A DNA stretch of 64,000 nucleotides, from positions 1 to 64,000 of the forward strand of contig JADJZJ010000008.1 in NCBI GenBank assembly GCA_016715765.1, written 5' to 3'. This stretch comes from Opitutaceae bacterium (GTDB taxonomy: Bacteria; Verrucomicrobiota; Verrucomicrobiia; Opitutales; Opitutaceae). Position 1 is the stretch's first letter. Every line of letters starts with the position of its first letter. This document shows, piece by piece, positions 10,420 through 17,983 of this stretch. The notes under the pieces are model-generated. The model ran no database searches. It worked only from the letters and a program-made list of their open reading frames with translations, and was not told the DNA's origin. The position numbers and the translations under genes were made by a program.

Positions 10420-12456
10420 TTACTCCTTGAACTGGTCGAAGGTGAGAATCTGCACCGGGAGGGTCTTGCCGCTGCGCCGGGCGGCGGTGACGGCGGCCTT
10501 CTCATCCTGATCGATCCAGTGGACCATGAACTCGTAGGCGTAGCGGCTTTGCGCGACATTGAACCCCTCGGGCCACTTGATGTAGGGGGCATAGCCGAAA
10601 CGGTAGAAGGGCAGGGCCCAGCCGTTCACCCAGCTGGCGTCGTCGTAGATGATCTGCTCGATCTCGGCGGCGAGGCGCTTGATCTCCGGCATGGTCTCCG
10701 CCTTGTCGTACGCCTCGATGAGGCGGTCGAGCTCGGGGATGAAGGTCATCGTCATGTTATTGGTCTGGACGCGGACCTTGGTGGGTTTCGGGTTGGGCGT
10801 GCCCTCGTCAAAGCGCTGGACACTCCGGCCGGCGGCATCGAAGTAGGCGTCCTCGTAGGCGTTGCTGCCGTGGTACATCTCCCAGTAGCGCGGGTAGGAT
10901 TCGACGGAGCGGGAAAGCGCGATCAGGGTGACCTCGTGGTTCTTCTCCTGCACCTTCTTCCACCCCGTGGTCTGGTCCAGCACCTCGAGCTTGAATTCCA
11001 ACCCGGCCTGCAGCGCCTCCTGCTTGAGGATGGCGAGGAGGTCGCGCATGTCGGGGCGGTAGGTCGTGAGCGTGAACGAAAGGCGCTGGCCGGCGGCGTT
11101 GGTGAGGACGCCATCGGCGCCCTGGGTGGTGTACCCGGCCTGGGCGAAATGCTGCCGGGCGAGGGTGGGATCGAAGGGCCGGGCGGTGATCGTGGGATGG
11201 GTGCGGAAGGGGTAGCCATCGGAGCGGGTCTGGAGGCGCACGGCGTCGCCGCGATAGAACTGCTTGCAGACCATGTCGAAGTTGGCGGCGTACTGGATGC
11301 CGAGGCGGACGTCGCGGTTGTCCAGTCCGGGCTTGCTGGAGTTGATCCACAGACCCCAATCCGGCCGGGGGATGCGGTTGATGAACTTGGTCTTGACGAT
11401 GTAACCCGCCTGCACGGCGGGGTGGTCGTTGGGGATGGTCTCATACCAGAACTTCGGCTGGTCGAGCGGGTAGAGGTCGAGGTCGCCGCGGGCGAAGGTC
11501 TCGGCGGACTTGTCGGTATCGCGGATGACCTCGAGGCGGTAGCGGTCGGGATTGAAGCGGCCGCGGAAGTATTTCTTGTCCCGGGCCCACCAGTTTTCCT
11601 GGCGGGTGAAGGTCAGGCCGCGGCCCTTGTCGATGTCCTTTTCGTGGAGGACGTAGGCGCCGGTGGTGGGGATGAGGCGCCACTGGTAACGCTCGAGCCA
11701 GCCGGGACCGAAGTCCTTGTAGGCGTGGCGCGGGTAGGGCGCGAAGCCGCTGGCGGCGGCGGCGAGGTCGGGCTTGTTCTCGGGCAGGGTGATGGAGAAG
11801 GTGAGCGCATCGTAGATCGTGAGGCCGCTGAACTTGGTGGTGTAGTAATTGTTGTACCACGGCTCGTTCAGATGCGAACTGCGCAGGAAATAGAAGGTGA
11901 AGACAATGTCGTCGGTGGTCACCGGCTTGCCGTCGGACCAGCGGGCGTCGGGATCCATGCGGAAATAGACGGTGCGGGTCGCGGAGTCGGTGGCCCATTC
12001 CTTCGCCAGGCCGGGGAAGAGCCCGTCGGCGACATTCGGATGCGGGTGCAGCATGCGGATCGCGACGTAGTCGAGCAGGTAGGGGCGGATGCCGCCGGTG
12101 GCGTCGGGGCCGATGGTGCGCAGCGTGCGGGGGAAATCCTGGATGTAGTAGTTGAAGGTGCCGCCCTTCTTCGCCTTCGGATCGGCAAACTCGGGCAGGT
12201 CCTGGCCGTTTTTCCAGGCGAGATTGGCGGGGACGTCGGCGGGGGTCTTGAAGTGGTAAAAATCCGCCTGCTCCTTGAGGGTCTTGGCGAGGTCGGCCTC
12301 CATGTCAGGGGCGGCCTGGGCGCCGGCCTCGGACGTGGCCGGCGGCGGGTTGCCGGCTGAATCGGCGGACTGTTTTTTGCCGCAGCCGGCGACGAGGCCG
12401 AGGGTGAGGAGGGCGGGCAGGAGAGACAGCAGGCGGGTGGTGGGGAGGCGCATCAT
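10420..12456 (-). CDS. yejA: Peptide-binding lipoprotein of the Yej-type importer
   Basis: A 678-residue family 5 solute-binding protein. The start at 12456 overlaps the upstream permease stop as ATGA, indicating coupling. The N-terminus is a lipoprotein signal with lipobox VAGC about 22 residues in, so the protein is tethered in the periplasm rather than free as in E. coli YejA. The KGGTFNYYIQDFPRTL segment, which follows the signal and a low-complexity Ala/Pro-rich linker, is characteristic of YejA/OppA proteins, as is the ARWSDGKPVTTDDIVFTF segment. It would capture oligopeptides and pass them to YejB/YejE. In E. coli this gene comes first in the operon; here it is third. Confidence 0.92.
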   Translation of the reverse strand: MMRLPTTRLLSLLPALLTLGLVAGCGKKQSADSAGNPPPATSEAGAQAAPDMEADLAKTLKEQADFYHFKTPADVPANLAWKNGQDLPEFADPKAKKGGTFNYYIQDFPRTLRTIGPDATGGIRPYLLDYVAIRMLHPHPNVADGLFPGLAKEWATDSATRTVYFRMDPDARWSDGKPVTTDDIVFTFYFLRSSHLNEPWYNNYYTTKFSGLTIYDALTFSITLPENKPDLAAAASGFAPYPRHAYKDFGPGWLERYQWRLIPTTGAYVLHEKDIDKGRGLTFTRQENWWARDKKYFRGRFNPDRYRLEVIRDTDKSAETFARGDLDLYPLDQPKFWYETIPNDHPAVQAGYIVKTKFINRIPRPDWGLWINSSKPGLDNRDVRLGIQYAANFDMVCKQFYRGDAVRLQTRSDGYPFRTHPTITARPFDPTLARQHFAQAGYTTQGADGVLTNAAGQRLSFTLTTYRPDMRDLLAILKQEALQAGLEFKLEVLDQTTGWKKVQEKNHEVTLIALSRSVESYPRYWEMYHGSNAYEDAYFDAAGRSVQRFDEGTPNPKPTKVRVQTNNMTMTFIPELDRLIEAYDKAETMPEIKRLAAEIEQIIYDDASWVNGWALPFYRFGYAPYIKWPEGFNVAQSRYAYEFMVHWIDQDEKAAVTAARRSGKTLPVQILTFDQFKE

Positions 12457-13517
12457 TGGTAGGTGGTGAATTTTTTGGGATCGAAGGCCTCGCGGATGGC
12501 CTCGCCGATGAAGGTGACGAGCATGAGGACGATCACCAGGGCGCTGAAGGCCGAGGCGACGATCCACGGGGCGCTGAGATTGGAGGTGCCCTGGCGCAGC
12601 AGTTCACCCCAGCTCGGCGTCGGCGGCGGCAGGCCGAACCCGAGGAAGTCGAGGGCGGTCAGGGCGCTGATGGCCCCGGCGACGGTGAACGGGATGAAGG
12701 TGACCAGGGTCGAAAGCGTGTTGGGCAGGATGTGGAGAAAGATGATGCGCGGGGTGGAGGCGCCGAGGACCTGGGCGGCGTGCACGTAGTCGCGGGCCTT
12801 TTCGCGGTAGGTCGCGGAGCGCATGTAGTAGGTCATGCTCGTCCAGGAAAAGAGGACCACGATGCCGAGCAGGATCCACAGGTTCATGCCGATGCCGGTG
12901 GGGATGACCGAGGCGACGATGATGACGACGAAGAGGAAGGGGATGTTGGACCAGATCTCGATGAGCCGCTGCACCAGAAGGTCGAACCAGCCGCCGAAAT
13001 AGCCCATCAGGCAGCCGAGCGTGATGCCGATGAGGTAGGTGAGGCCGATGAAGCAGGAGGAGAAGATGAGGGCGTTGCGGAACCCGTAGAGGAGGCGGGC
13101 CAGGATATCGCGGTTGATCTGGTCGGTGCCGAGGTAGTGGCCCTTGGCCCAGTCGGGCGGACGCGGGCGGAAGGTCTCGCCGCGGTAGCAGTTCTCGATG
13201 GGGTTGTAGGGCACCGGGGGCAGGAGCACCCAGTGGTCCGTGCCGGCGAAGGCGGCCTTGAGGTCGCGGTAGTTGACCTCGTACTCGTAGGGCAGGCCGA
13301 AATCGCGGCCGGTGTGGATGGCGCCGTAGGTGGGAAAGAACCACTGGCCCTCGTAGCGGACGACCAGGGCGCGGTTGTTGACGAGCAGCTCGGCGACGAG
13401 CGAAAGCACGACCAGGCCGCTGAGGATGAGGAAGGCGACGTAGCCGCGGCGGATCTGGCGGAAGCGCCGGAATTTCTTCCGGGTCAGCGGATTGAGGTGG
13501 GGGAGTCGCAGCTTCAT
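12453..13517 (-). CDS. yejE: Peptide ABC importer permease (YejE type)
   Basis: A 354-residue inner-membrane permease of the OppC/YejE type. It has one N-terminal membrane helix after a basic stretch (RRFRQIRRGYVAFLIL), a periplasmic domain of about 130 residues, then a BPD-type permease core with five further helices. The EAA-like loop is around KARDYVHAAQVLGAS. YejE is typically longer than OppC because of this periplasmic region, which matches. The ATG at 13517 is chosen since it lies seven bases after the yejB stop; the upstream in-frame ATG is inside yejB. It pairs with YejB to form the channel. Confidence 0.92.
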   Translation of the reverse strand: MKLRLPHLNPLTRKKFRRFRQIRRGYVAFLILSGLVVLSLVAELLVNNRALVVRYEGQWFFPTYGAIHTGRDFGLPYEYEVNYRDLKAAFAGTDHWVLLPPVPYNPIENCYRGETFRPRPPDWAKGHYLGTDQINRDILARLLYGFRNALIFSSCFIGLTYLIGITLGCLMGYFGGWFDLLVQRLIEIWSNIPFLFVVIIVASVIPTGIGMNLWILLGIVVLFSWTSMTYYMRSATYREKARDYVHAAQVLGASTPRIIFLHILPNTLSTLVTFIPFTVAGAISALTALDFLGFGLPPPTPSWGELLRQGTSNLSAPWIVASAFSALVIVLMLVTFIGEAIREAFDPKKFTTYQ

Positions 13518-13524
13518 GGCGCGG

Positions 13525-14541
13525 TCATTTGAAGCGCACGCGCGGGTCCACCAGCGCCACCAGGACATCGGACACGATGTGGCCGATCAGGAGGAGCAGG
13601 GACGAGATGAGGAGGACGCCCATGACCGTCGGGTAGTCGCGGTCCACGACCGAGGTGTAGCCGAGCAGGCCCATGCCGTTGATATCGAAGATGAACTCGA
13701 TGAGGAACGAGCCGGTGATGAGCAGGGTGAAGTTCTGGCCGAAATGCGTGGCGATGGGGATGAGGGAGTTGCGCAGCGCGTGCTTGATGACGGCGGCGCG
13801 GAAGGACACGCCCTTGGCCACGGCGGTGCGGATGTAGTCCGCGGCGAGGTTGTCCATCAGGTGGTTCTTCATCAGCAGCGTCACGAGGGCGAAGCTGCCG
13901 ATGGTGTAGCACAGGAGCGGCAGGACCGCGTGGTGGGCGAAATCACGCATCTGCCCGAAGAGGGAGAGGTCGGCGAAATCGCGGCTGACGAAGCCGCCCA
14001 TCGGAAACCAGCCGTTGCGGGCGGCGAGGTAGACGACGAACAGCGCGCCGAGGGCATAACCGGGGATCGCGTAGCCGGTGAAGATCAGCACCGAGGTGAC
14101 GTTGTCGATGGCGGTGCGGTGCTTGATGGCCTTGAGCACGCCGAGCGGGATGCAAACGGTGTAAACCAGGAAGAGCGTGATGAGCCCGTACGTGAGCGAG
14201 ACGGGGATGCGCTCGAGGATGATGCCGAGCACGGGCTCGTTGAAGCGGTACGAGGTGCCGAGGTCGCCGCGGACGACCTTGCCCAGCCAGAGCACGTAGG
14301 CCGGGAGGGCGGGGCGGTCGAAGCCGTAGTAGGCCTTGAGCTGGGCGAGCTGTTCCTCGGAGATGGCGCCGCGGCCGGCGTCGGCGCGGCTGGAACCGGC
14401 GGAATCCGCCATCTGGGCCTCCATGATCGCCCGTTCAATCGGCCCGCCCGGCACCACGCGGGTGATCAGGAAGACAATCAGCGTGATGCCAAGCAACGTG
14501 GGCGGAATCAGCAGAAAACGACGGATGAAATAGTCCCGCAT
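13525..14541 (-). CDS. yejB: Peptide ABC importer permease (YejB type)
   Basis: A 338-residue OppB/YejB-type permease and first gene of the importer operon. It begins with the family start MRDYFIRRFLLIPPTLLGI, a first transmembrane helix, a periplasmic loop containing LKAYYGFDRP and GDLGTSYRF, and five C-terminal helices. The cytoplasmic EAA loop is DYIRTAVAKGVSFRAA. The end VDPRVRFK is typical of the family. The promoter should lie in the 575-base gap upstream, which is largely repeats; no convincing -35/-10 pair stands out. Confidence 0.93.
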   Translation of the reverse strand: MRDYFIRRFLLIPPTLLGITLIVFLITRVVPGGPIERAIMEAQMADSAGSSRADAGRGAISEEQLAQLKAYYGFDRPALPAYVLWLGKVVRGDLGTSYRFNEPVLGIILERIPVSLTYGLITLFLVYTVCIPLGVLKAIKHRTAIDNVTSVLIFTGYAIPGYALGALFVVYLAARNGWFPMGGFVSRDFADLSLFGQMRDFAHHAVLPLLCYTIGSFALVTLLMKNHLMDNLAADYIRTAVAKGVSFRAAVIKHALRNSLIPIATHFGQNFTLLITGSFLIEFIFDINGMGLLGYTSVVDRDYPTVMGVLLISSLLLLIGHIVSDVLVALVDPRVRFK

Positions 14542-14694
14542 GAGCGGTCGGAGGGTGTGGAGAGCGATCGAACGGGCAATTCGGGGTGAATGCTTGCGCG
14601 GCCGGGGCCGCGATCAGCAATGCAAAAGGACCGGTATGCAAGCTTAGCAGGCAGTCAAATGCACATGCGTCTTCAAATAAGCCGTATGGACTAT

Positions 14695-14721
14695 GGTTCC
14701 AGGGCGGGATGCCCTGGAACC
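14695..14721. repeat. Perfect 11-bp hairpin
   Basis: GGTTCCAGGGC, loop GGGAT, GCCCTGGAACC. It lies upstream of yejB in the 14542-15117 intergenic gap. It has no T-run. It belongs with the dispersed hairpins of this genome and is followed by a pyrimidine tract of the TCTTTCTC type. Confidence 0.75.
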
Positions 14722-14786
14722 TAATCTTTCTCTTTCTTACGGAACCAGCGTTGACCCCCCGAGAGAACCCCGAAAAACCCCACAAA

Positions 14787-14876
14787 CCGGGGGCGGCCCC
14801 CGGGGGCGCCCCCCCCGCCCCCCCCCCCCGGGGGGGACCCCCGCGCGGCCCCCCCCGCCCGCCGCGCCCCGCGGGC
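14787..14876. other. 90-base G/C-only tract
   Basis: Ninety bases containing a single A (14837), made of alternating runs of up to 12 C and 7 G. It is flanked on the right by a fragment of the ACAGAT repeat family (ATCTGTGCCCATCTGTGG, 14877-14894). It is noncoding. It is either an extreme GC-rich element or an assembly or basecalling artefact. Confidence 0.8.
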
Positions 14877-14954
14877 ATCTGTGCCCATCTGTGGTTTCCG
14901 ACTGAATCGTTCCGGCTTAATCGTTCTCCTGTCTTGAGGATTGGGCCCGGCCTG

Positions 14955-15117
14955 GGAGCGCGACCAGCCTGCCCTCCGTAGACCTGGCGAAGGAGGGCCC
15001 TCGGTCGCAATCTCCCGCTAACTCCAAGGCAGGAGAAAGAGAAAGATTAAGAGAACGAGAAAGATTGGATTCTAGCGGGAAGGACAAGAGGCGGGGATCG
15101 GAATCCCCGCCCTACAT
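14955..15117. repeat. Composite dispersed repeats (hairpins plus purine tract)
   Basis: The segment contains a broken GCGACC...GGTCGC hairpin related to the one at 58097. It also has an A/G tract built from GAGAAAGA and AACGAGAAAGATT (15031-15067), and a hairpin GCGGGGAT/AATCCCCGC (15091-15110) followed by CCTAC. The same three modules recur at 48830-49009. It lies just beyond the 3' end of the nucleoside hydrolase gene. Confidence 0.7.
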
Positions 15118-16065
15118 CTACAGCGACAGGATGCGGTCCCAGACCTCGTTTATCGCAATACTGCGCTTCACGTCCCACGCCACGCGGTGCGGGCCCTTGG
15201 GGTCGGGGGTGAAGACGGTGTGCGCAAAGGTCGCGGGTGCGAACGACACGGTCACGCGGCCGCGGCGCCACTGGAACCACTCGGGATGCAGCAGCACGGC
15301 CACGGCCATCGGATCGAAGAGATGCGGCATGGCGGCGTGGCCGGGCGTGTATCTGGCCTTGCGCCACAGCCGGACGGCCCGGGCGAGCAATCGGCCGGTG
15401 CGGGTGCGGCGGGCGAAGAGGCGGTCGAGCTGCGCCTGGGTGACGGTGCAGGTCATGCCGATTTCCCAGGGGATGATCTCGATGGGGATCCCGCTGTCGA
15501 ACACGCAGGCGGCGGCCACGGGATCGCAGCGCACATTCCATTCCCATTTCTCGGTCTTGAACTCGCCGGCCATGAGCACGAACCGGGGGATGGTTTTTGT
15601 GATGGCGGGATCGCGCAGAAAAAGGGTGGCGAGGTTGGTGAGCGCGCCGATGGCGATGGGAATGGTTTTCCCGGGATGCGCCCGCAGGTGGGCGGCCAGG
15701 GCGTCCACGCCATGGGTGGGTGCGGGCGGCGGCAGCGCGGATGCGCGGCGGGCGCAGGCGAGCTGGGCGATGGGCGCGCGGCGGATGGGTCCGTTGGGCC
15801 AGAAAGCCGGCTCGGACTGCCACGTGTTCATGCTGCAGGATATCTCGCGACCGCAGCCGGCATGCACGGGCACGTGGCGGCTTGGGCCGGCAACATTGGC
15901 GAGGAAGGTCTGCGCGAGGCGCACACGCTGGCCGGTCTCGCCGAACACGGTGCTCACCCCCGCCAGGCTGAGTTCCGGACTGGCGCAGATCAGCGCGAGG
16001 GCGAGGAGATCGTCGGTGTCGTCTCCGATGTCAGTATCAAGCCAGACGGATTGGGGACGTGTCAT
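15118..16065 (-). CDS. Nucleoside hydrolase (IunH/RihB type)
   Basis: A 315-residue inosine-uridine-preferring nucleoside hydrolase that would split ribonucleosides into base and ribose. The Ca2+-binding N-terminal motif is DTDIGDDTDD at residues 10-19, matching the family's D-x-D-x-x-x-DD. The strand motif VLMAGEF and the NVRCDPVAA segment (N...D-P-x-A) follow at usual distances, with the ligand-binding C-terminal aspartate in LFDPMAV. There is no signal peptide, so it is cytoplasmic. It fits a nucleoside-salvage role together with the adenine deaminase and exported S1/P1 nuclease elsewhere in the window. The substrate base preference cannot be read from sequence. Confidence 0.9.
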   Translation of the reverse strand: MTRPQSVWLDTDIGDDTDDLLALALICASPELSLAGVSTVFGETGQRVRLAQTFLANVAGPSRHVPVHAGCGREISCSMNTWQSEPAFWPNGPIRRAPIAQLACARRASALPPPAPTHGVDALAAHLRAHPGKTIPIAIGALTNLATLFLRDPAITKTIPRFVLMAGEFKTEKWEWNVRCDPVAAACVFDSGIPIEIIPWEIGMTCTVTQAQLDRLFARRTRTGRLLARAVRLWRKARYTPGHAAMPHLFDPMAVAVLLHPEWFQWRRGRVTVSFAPATFAHTVFTPDPKGPHRVAWDVKRSIAINEVWDRILSL

Positions 16066-16184
16066 GGAATGTTGGCTAATGGTAGGGCGAACCGTCCTCG
16101 GTGAAGATCAGGATCCCCTCTGCTTCCTCTGCTACCTCCTGTAAAAGGTTTGGTCTTCATGTGCCGCCCATCCGCCTGCGGCGC

Positions 16185-17549
16185 CTACCCCACCCAGAGG
16201 GTCTTGGTGTTGACGAAGGCGCGGATGCCGGGGAGGCCGAGTTCGCGGCCGTAGCCGCTCTGCTTGATGCCGCCGAAGGGCAGGGTGGGGTCGGAGCGGA
16301 CGAAGTCGTTCACAAACACCATGCCCGCCTCAAGCTGACCGGCGACCTCGCGGCCGCGGCGGCGGTCGCGGGTGAAGACGGCGGCGCCGAGACCGTAGAT
16401 CGTGTCGTTGGCGACGGCGATGGCCTCGGCCTCGTCGCGCACGGTGATGATGGCGGCGACCGGGCCGAACAATTCCTCGTCATAGGCCGGCATGCCGGGT
16501 TTCACGTTGGTCAGCACCGTGGGCGGGTAGAACCAGCCCGGCCCCTCGGCGGGTTTGCCGCCGAGCAGCAGGCGCGCGCCGCGGCGGATGCTCTGGCGCA
16601 CCTGCCGGTGGAGTTCGTCGCGCAGGTCATGGCGCGCGAGGGGGCCGACCTCGGTCGCCGGATCGGCAGGGTCGCCCATGCGGCGCGCGGCCATGCGGGC
16701 GACGAGGCGCTTTTCAAATTCGCGGCGGACTGCGGCGACGACGATGAAGCGCTTGGCGCTCACGCAGCTCTGGCCGGAATTTACCAGACGGGAGGCGGCG
16801 CAGGTCTCGGCGGCGAGCGCGAGGTCGGCGTCGGCGAGGATCACGTAGGGATCGCTGCCGCCGAGTTCGAAGACGCAGGGCTTCAGCGCGGCGCCGGCGA
16901 GGGCGGCGACCGACCGGCCGGCCTCGGTGCTCCCGGTGAGGGTGACGGCGCGGATGCGGGGGTCGGCGATGATGGCCGGGATTTCGTGGGAGCCGACGAG
17001 AAGCGTCTGCAGCAGTCCGGCCGGGAGTTTGGCGTCGGCCCCGGCCTGGGCGATGGCGAGGGCGCAACCGGAGACGTTGGAGGCGTGCTTCAGCACCAGC
17101 GGGTTGCCGGCCATGAGGGCGGGGGCGGCGGCGCGGAAGACCTGCCAGAACGGGAAATTCCAAGGCATGATCGCGAGGACCGGGCCGAGGGGTTCGTAGG
17201 CGATGCGGGCTCTTTTCGGCGCGCCGGGCGGATGTTCGTCGGCGAGATAGGCGGCGCCGTGCTTCGCGTAGTAGTCGCAGACCATGGCGCATTTCTCGAT
17301 CTCGGCGCGGGCTTGCGTGATGGGCTTGCCGACCTCGGCGGTGATGAGCGCGGCGAGGTCGTCGCGCTGCGCGCGCAGGATGCGGGCGAGGTTGCGGAGA
17401 TGCCGGGCGCGGAAGGCGGGCGCGGTCTCGCGCCAGCCGAGGAAGGCGGCATGGGCGAGCTTCAGCGCGGCGGCGATCTGGATGGAGGAGTGGGGGCCGT
17501 GGATGTGGAGCCGTTGGCCGGTGGCGGGGTTGATCGAAACCAATGACAT
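16185..17549 (-). CDS. NAD(P)-dependent aldehyde dehydrogenase (succinate-semialdehyde dehydrogenase-like)
   Basis: A 454-residue member of the aldehyde dehydrogenase superfamily. The general-base glutamate is E228 in FELGGSDPYV, the catalytic cysteine is C262 in NSGQSCVSAKR, and the cofactor-binding PWNFPFWQ segment and TLTGSTEAGRS are in place. The short length (about 455, lacking some N-terminal residues) and sequence style resemble the Sad/YneI branch of succinate-semialdehyde dehydrogenases, but other aldehydes are possible. The start at ATG 17549 (MSLVSINPATG) fits the family; an upstream ATG at 17588 would add 13 unusual residues. It is a cytoplasmic enzyme, standing alone upstream of repeat-rich DNA. 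Confidence 0.9.
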   Translation of the reverse strand: MSLVSINPATGQRLHIHGPHSSIQIAAALKLAHAAFLGWRETAPAFRARHLRNLARILRAQRDDLAALITAEVGKPITQARAEIEKCAMVCDYYAKHGAAYLADEHPPGAPKRARIAYEPLGPVLAIMPWNFPFWQVFRAAAPALMAGNPLVLKHASNVSGCALAIAQAGADAKLPAGLLQTLLVGSHEIPAIIADPRIRAVTLTGSTEAGRSVAALAGAALKPCVFELGGSDPYVILADADLALAAETCAASRLVNSGQSCVSAKRFIVVAAVRREFEKRLVARMAARRMGDPADPATEVGPLARHDLRDELHRQVRQSIRRGARLLLGGKPAEGPGWFYPPTVLTNVKPGMPAYDEELFGPVAAIITVRDEAEAIAVANDTIYGLGAAVFTRDRRRGREVAGQLEAGMVFVNDFVRSDPTLPFGGIKQSGYGRELGLPGIRAFVNTKTLWVG

Positions 17550-17642
17550 GCCGCCAACGTGGGCCGCCGGGCGGACGCGGCCAAACAAAAATGCTGTCAG
17601 CGGGTCGCGCGCCGCTGTTTTTGGCGATTAGTTCTTTTGGCT

Positions 17643-17773
17643 CACGCGGAGGCGCGGAGAACGCGGAGCGGGACAACCACGGATCACACGGATGGCACGG
17701 ATAGGTTGAACCACTGATGTGCACTGAAGGTCACTTATTCCAATCAGTGAATATCAGTGAGAATCAGTGGTTT
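17643..17773. repeat. Three adjacent three-unit repeat elements
   Basis: Three elements follow each other. At 17643-17671 three copies of CGCGGAG spaced about 10 bp stand alone. At 17674-17704 three copies of CACGGAT (after AACCACGGAT) also stand alone. At 17709-17773 a full palindrome begins AACCACTGATG and ends ATCAGTGGTT, with CACTGA/TCAGTG units spaced 9-11 bp in each arm. It is noncoding DNA upstream of the first M3 peptidase. Confidence 0.85.
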
Positions 17774-17799
17774 ATATCCGGGTTCGGTGGCCGCCACGG

Positions 17800-17905
17800 G
17801 TCTTTCTCTTTCCTCTTTATCTTTCTCTTTCGTCAGGAAGTCCCGGGTTCGTTTTTCGATCCGCCAAACCGGGAGAAAGATAAAGAGAAAGAGGCAAGAG
17901 AAAGA
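17800..17905. repeat. Pyrimidine/purine long hairpin
   Basis: The left arm is TCTTTCTCTTTCC and TCTTTATCTTTCTC (17801-17831) and the right arm is GAAAGATAAAGAGAAAGAGG through AGAGAAAGA (17874-17905). An inner CCCGGGTT/AACCGGG pair closes the stem. The element lies 79 bases upstream of the first M3 peptidase start. Related tracts occur at 14722, 15031, 22590 and 48872. Confidence 0.78.
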
Positions 17906-17983
17906 ACGGGACGGCAGAAGTTGAATTGCCACGGGGGCTCCCCCCGCCTCTGCTGGGCGGCTAAACACAACACCCCAGTATCA

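Noticed and set aside
14942..15070. Small protein in the repeat region downstream of the nucleoside hydrolase
   Set aside because: The open frames there consist of translated hairpins and purine tracts that recur in other intergenic regions.
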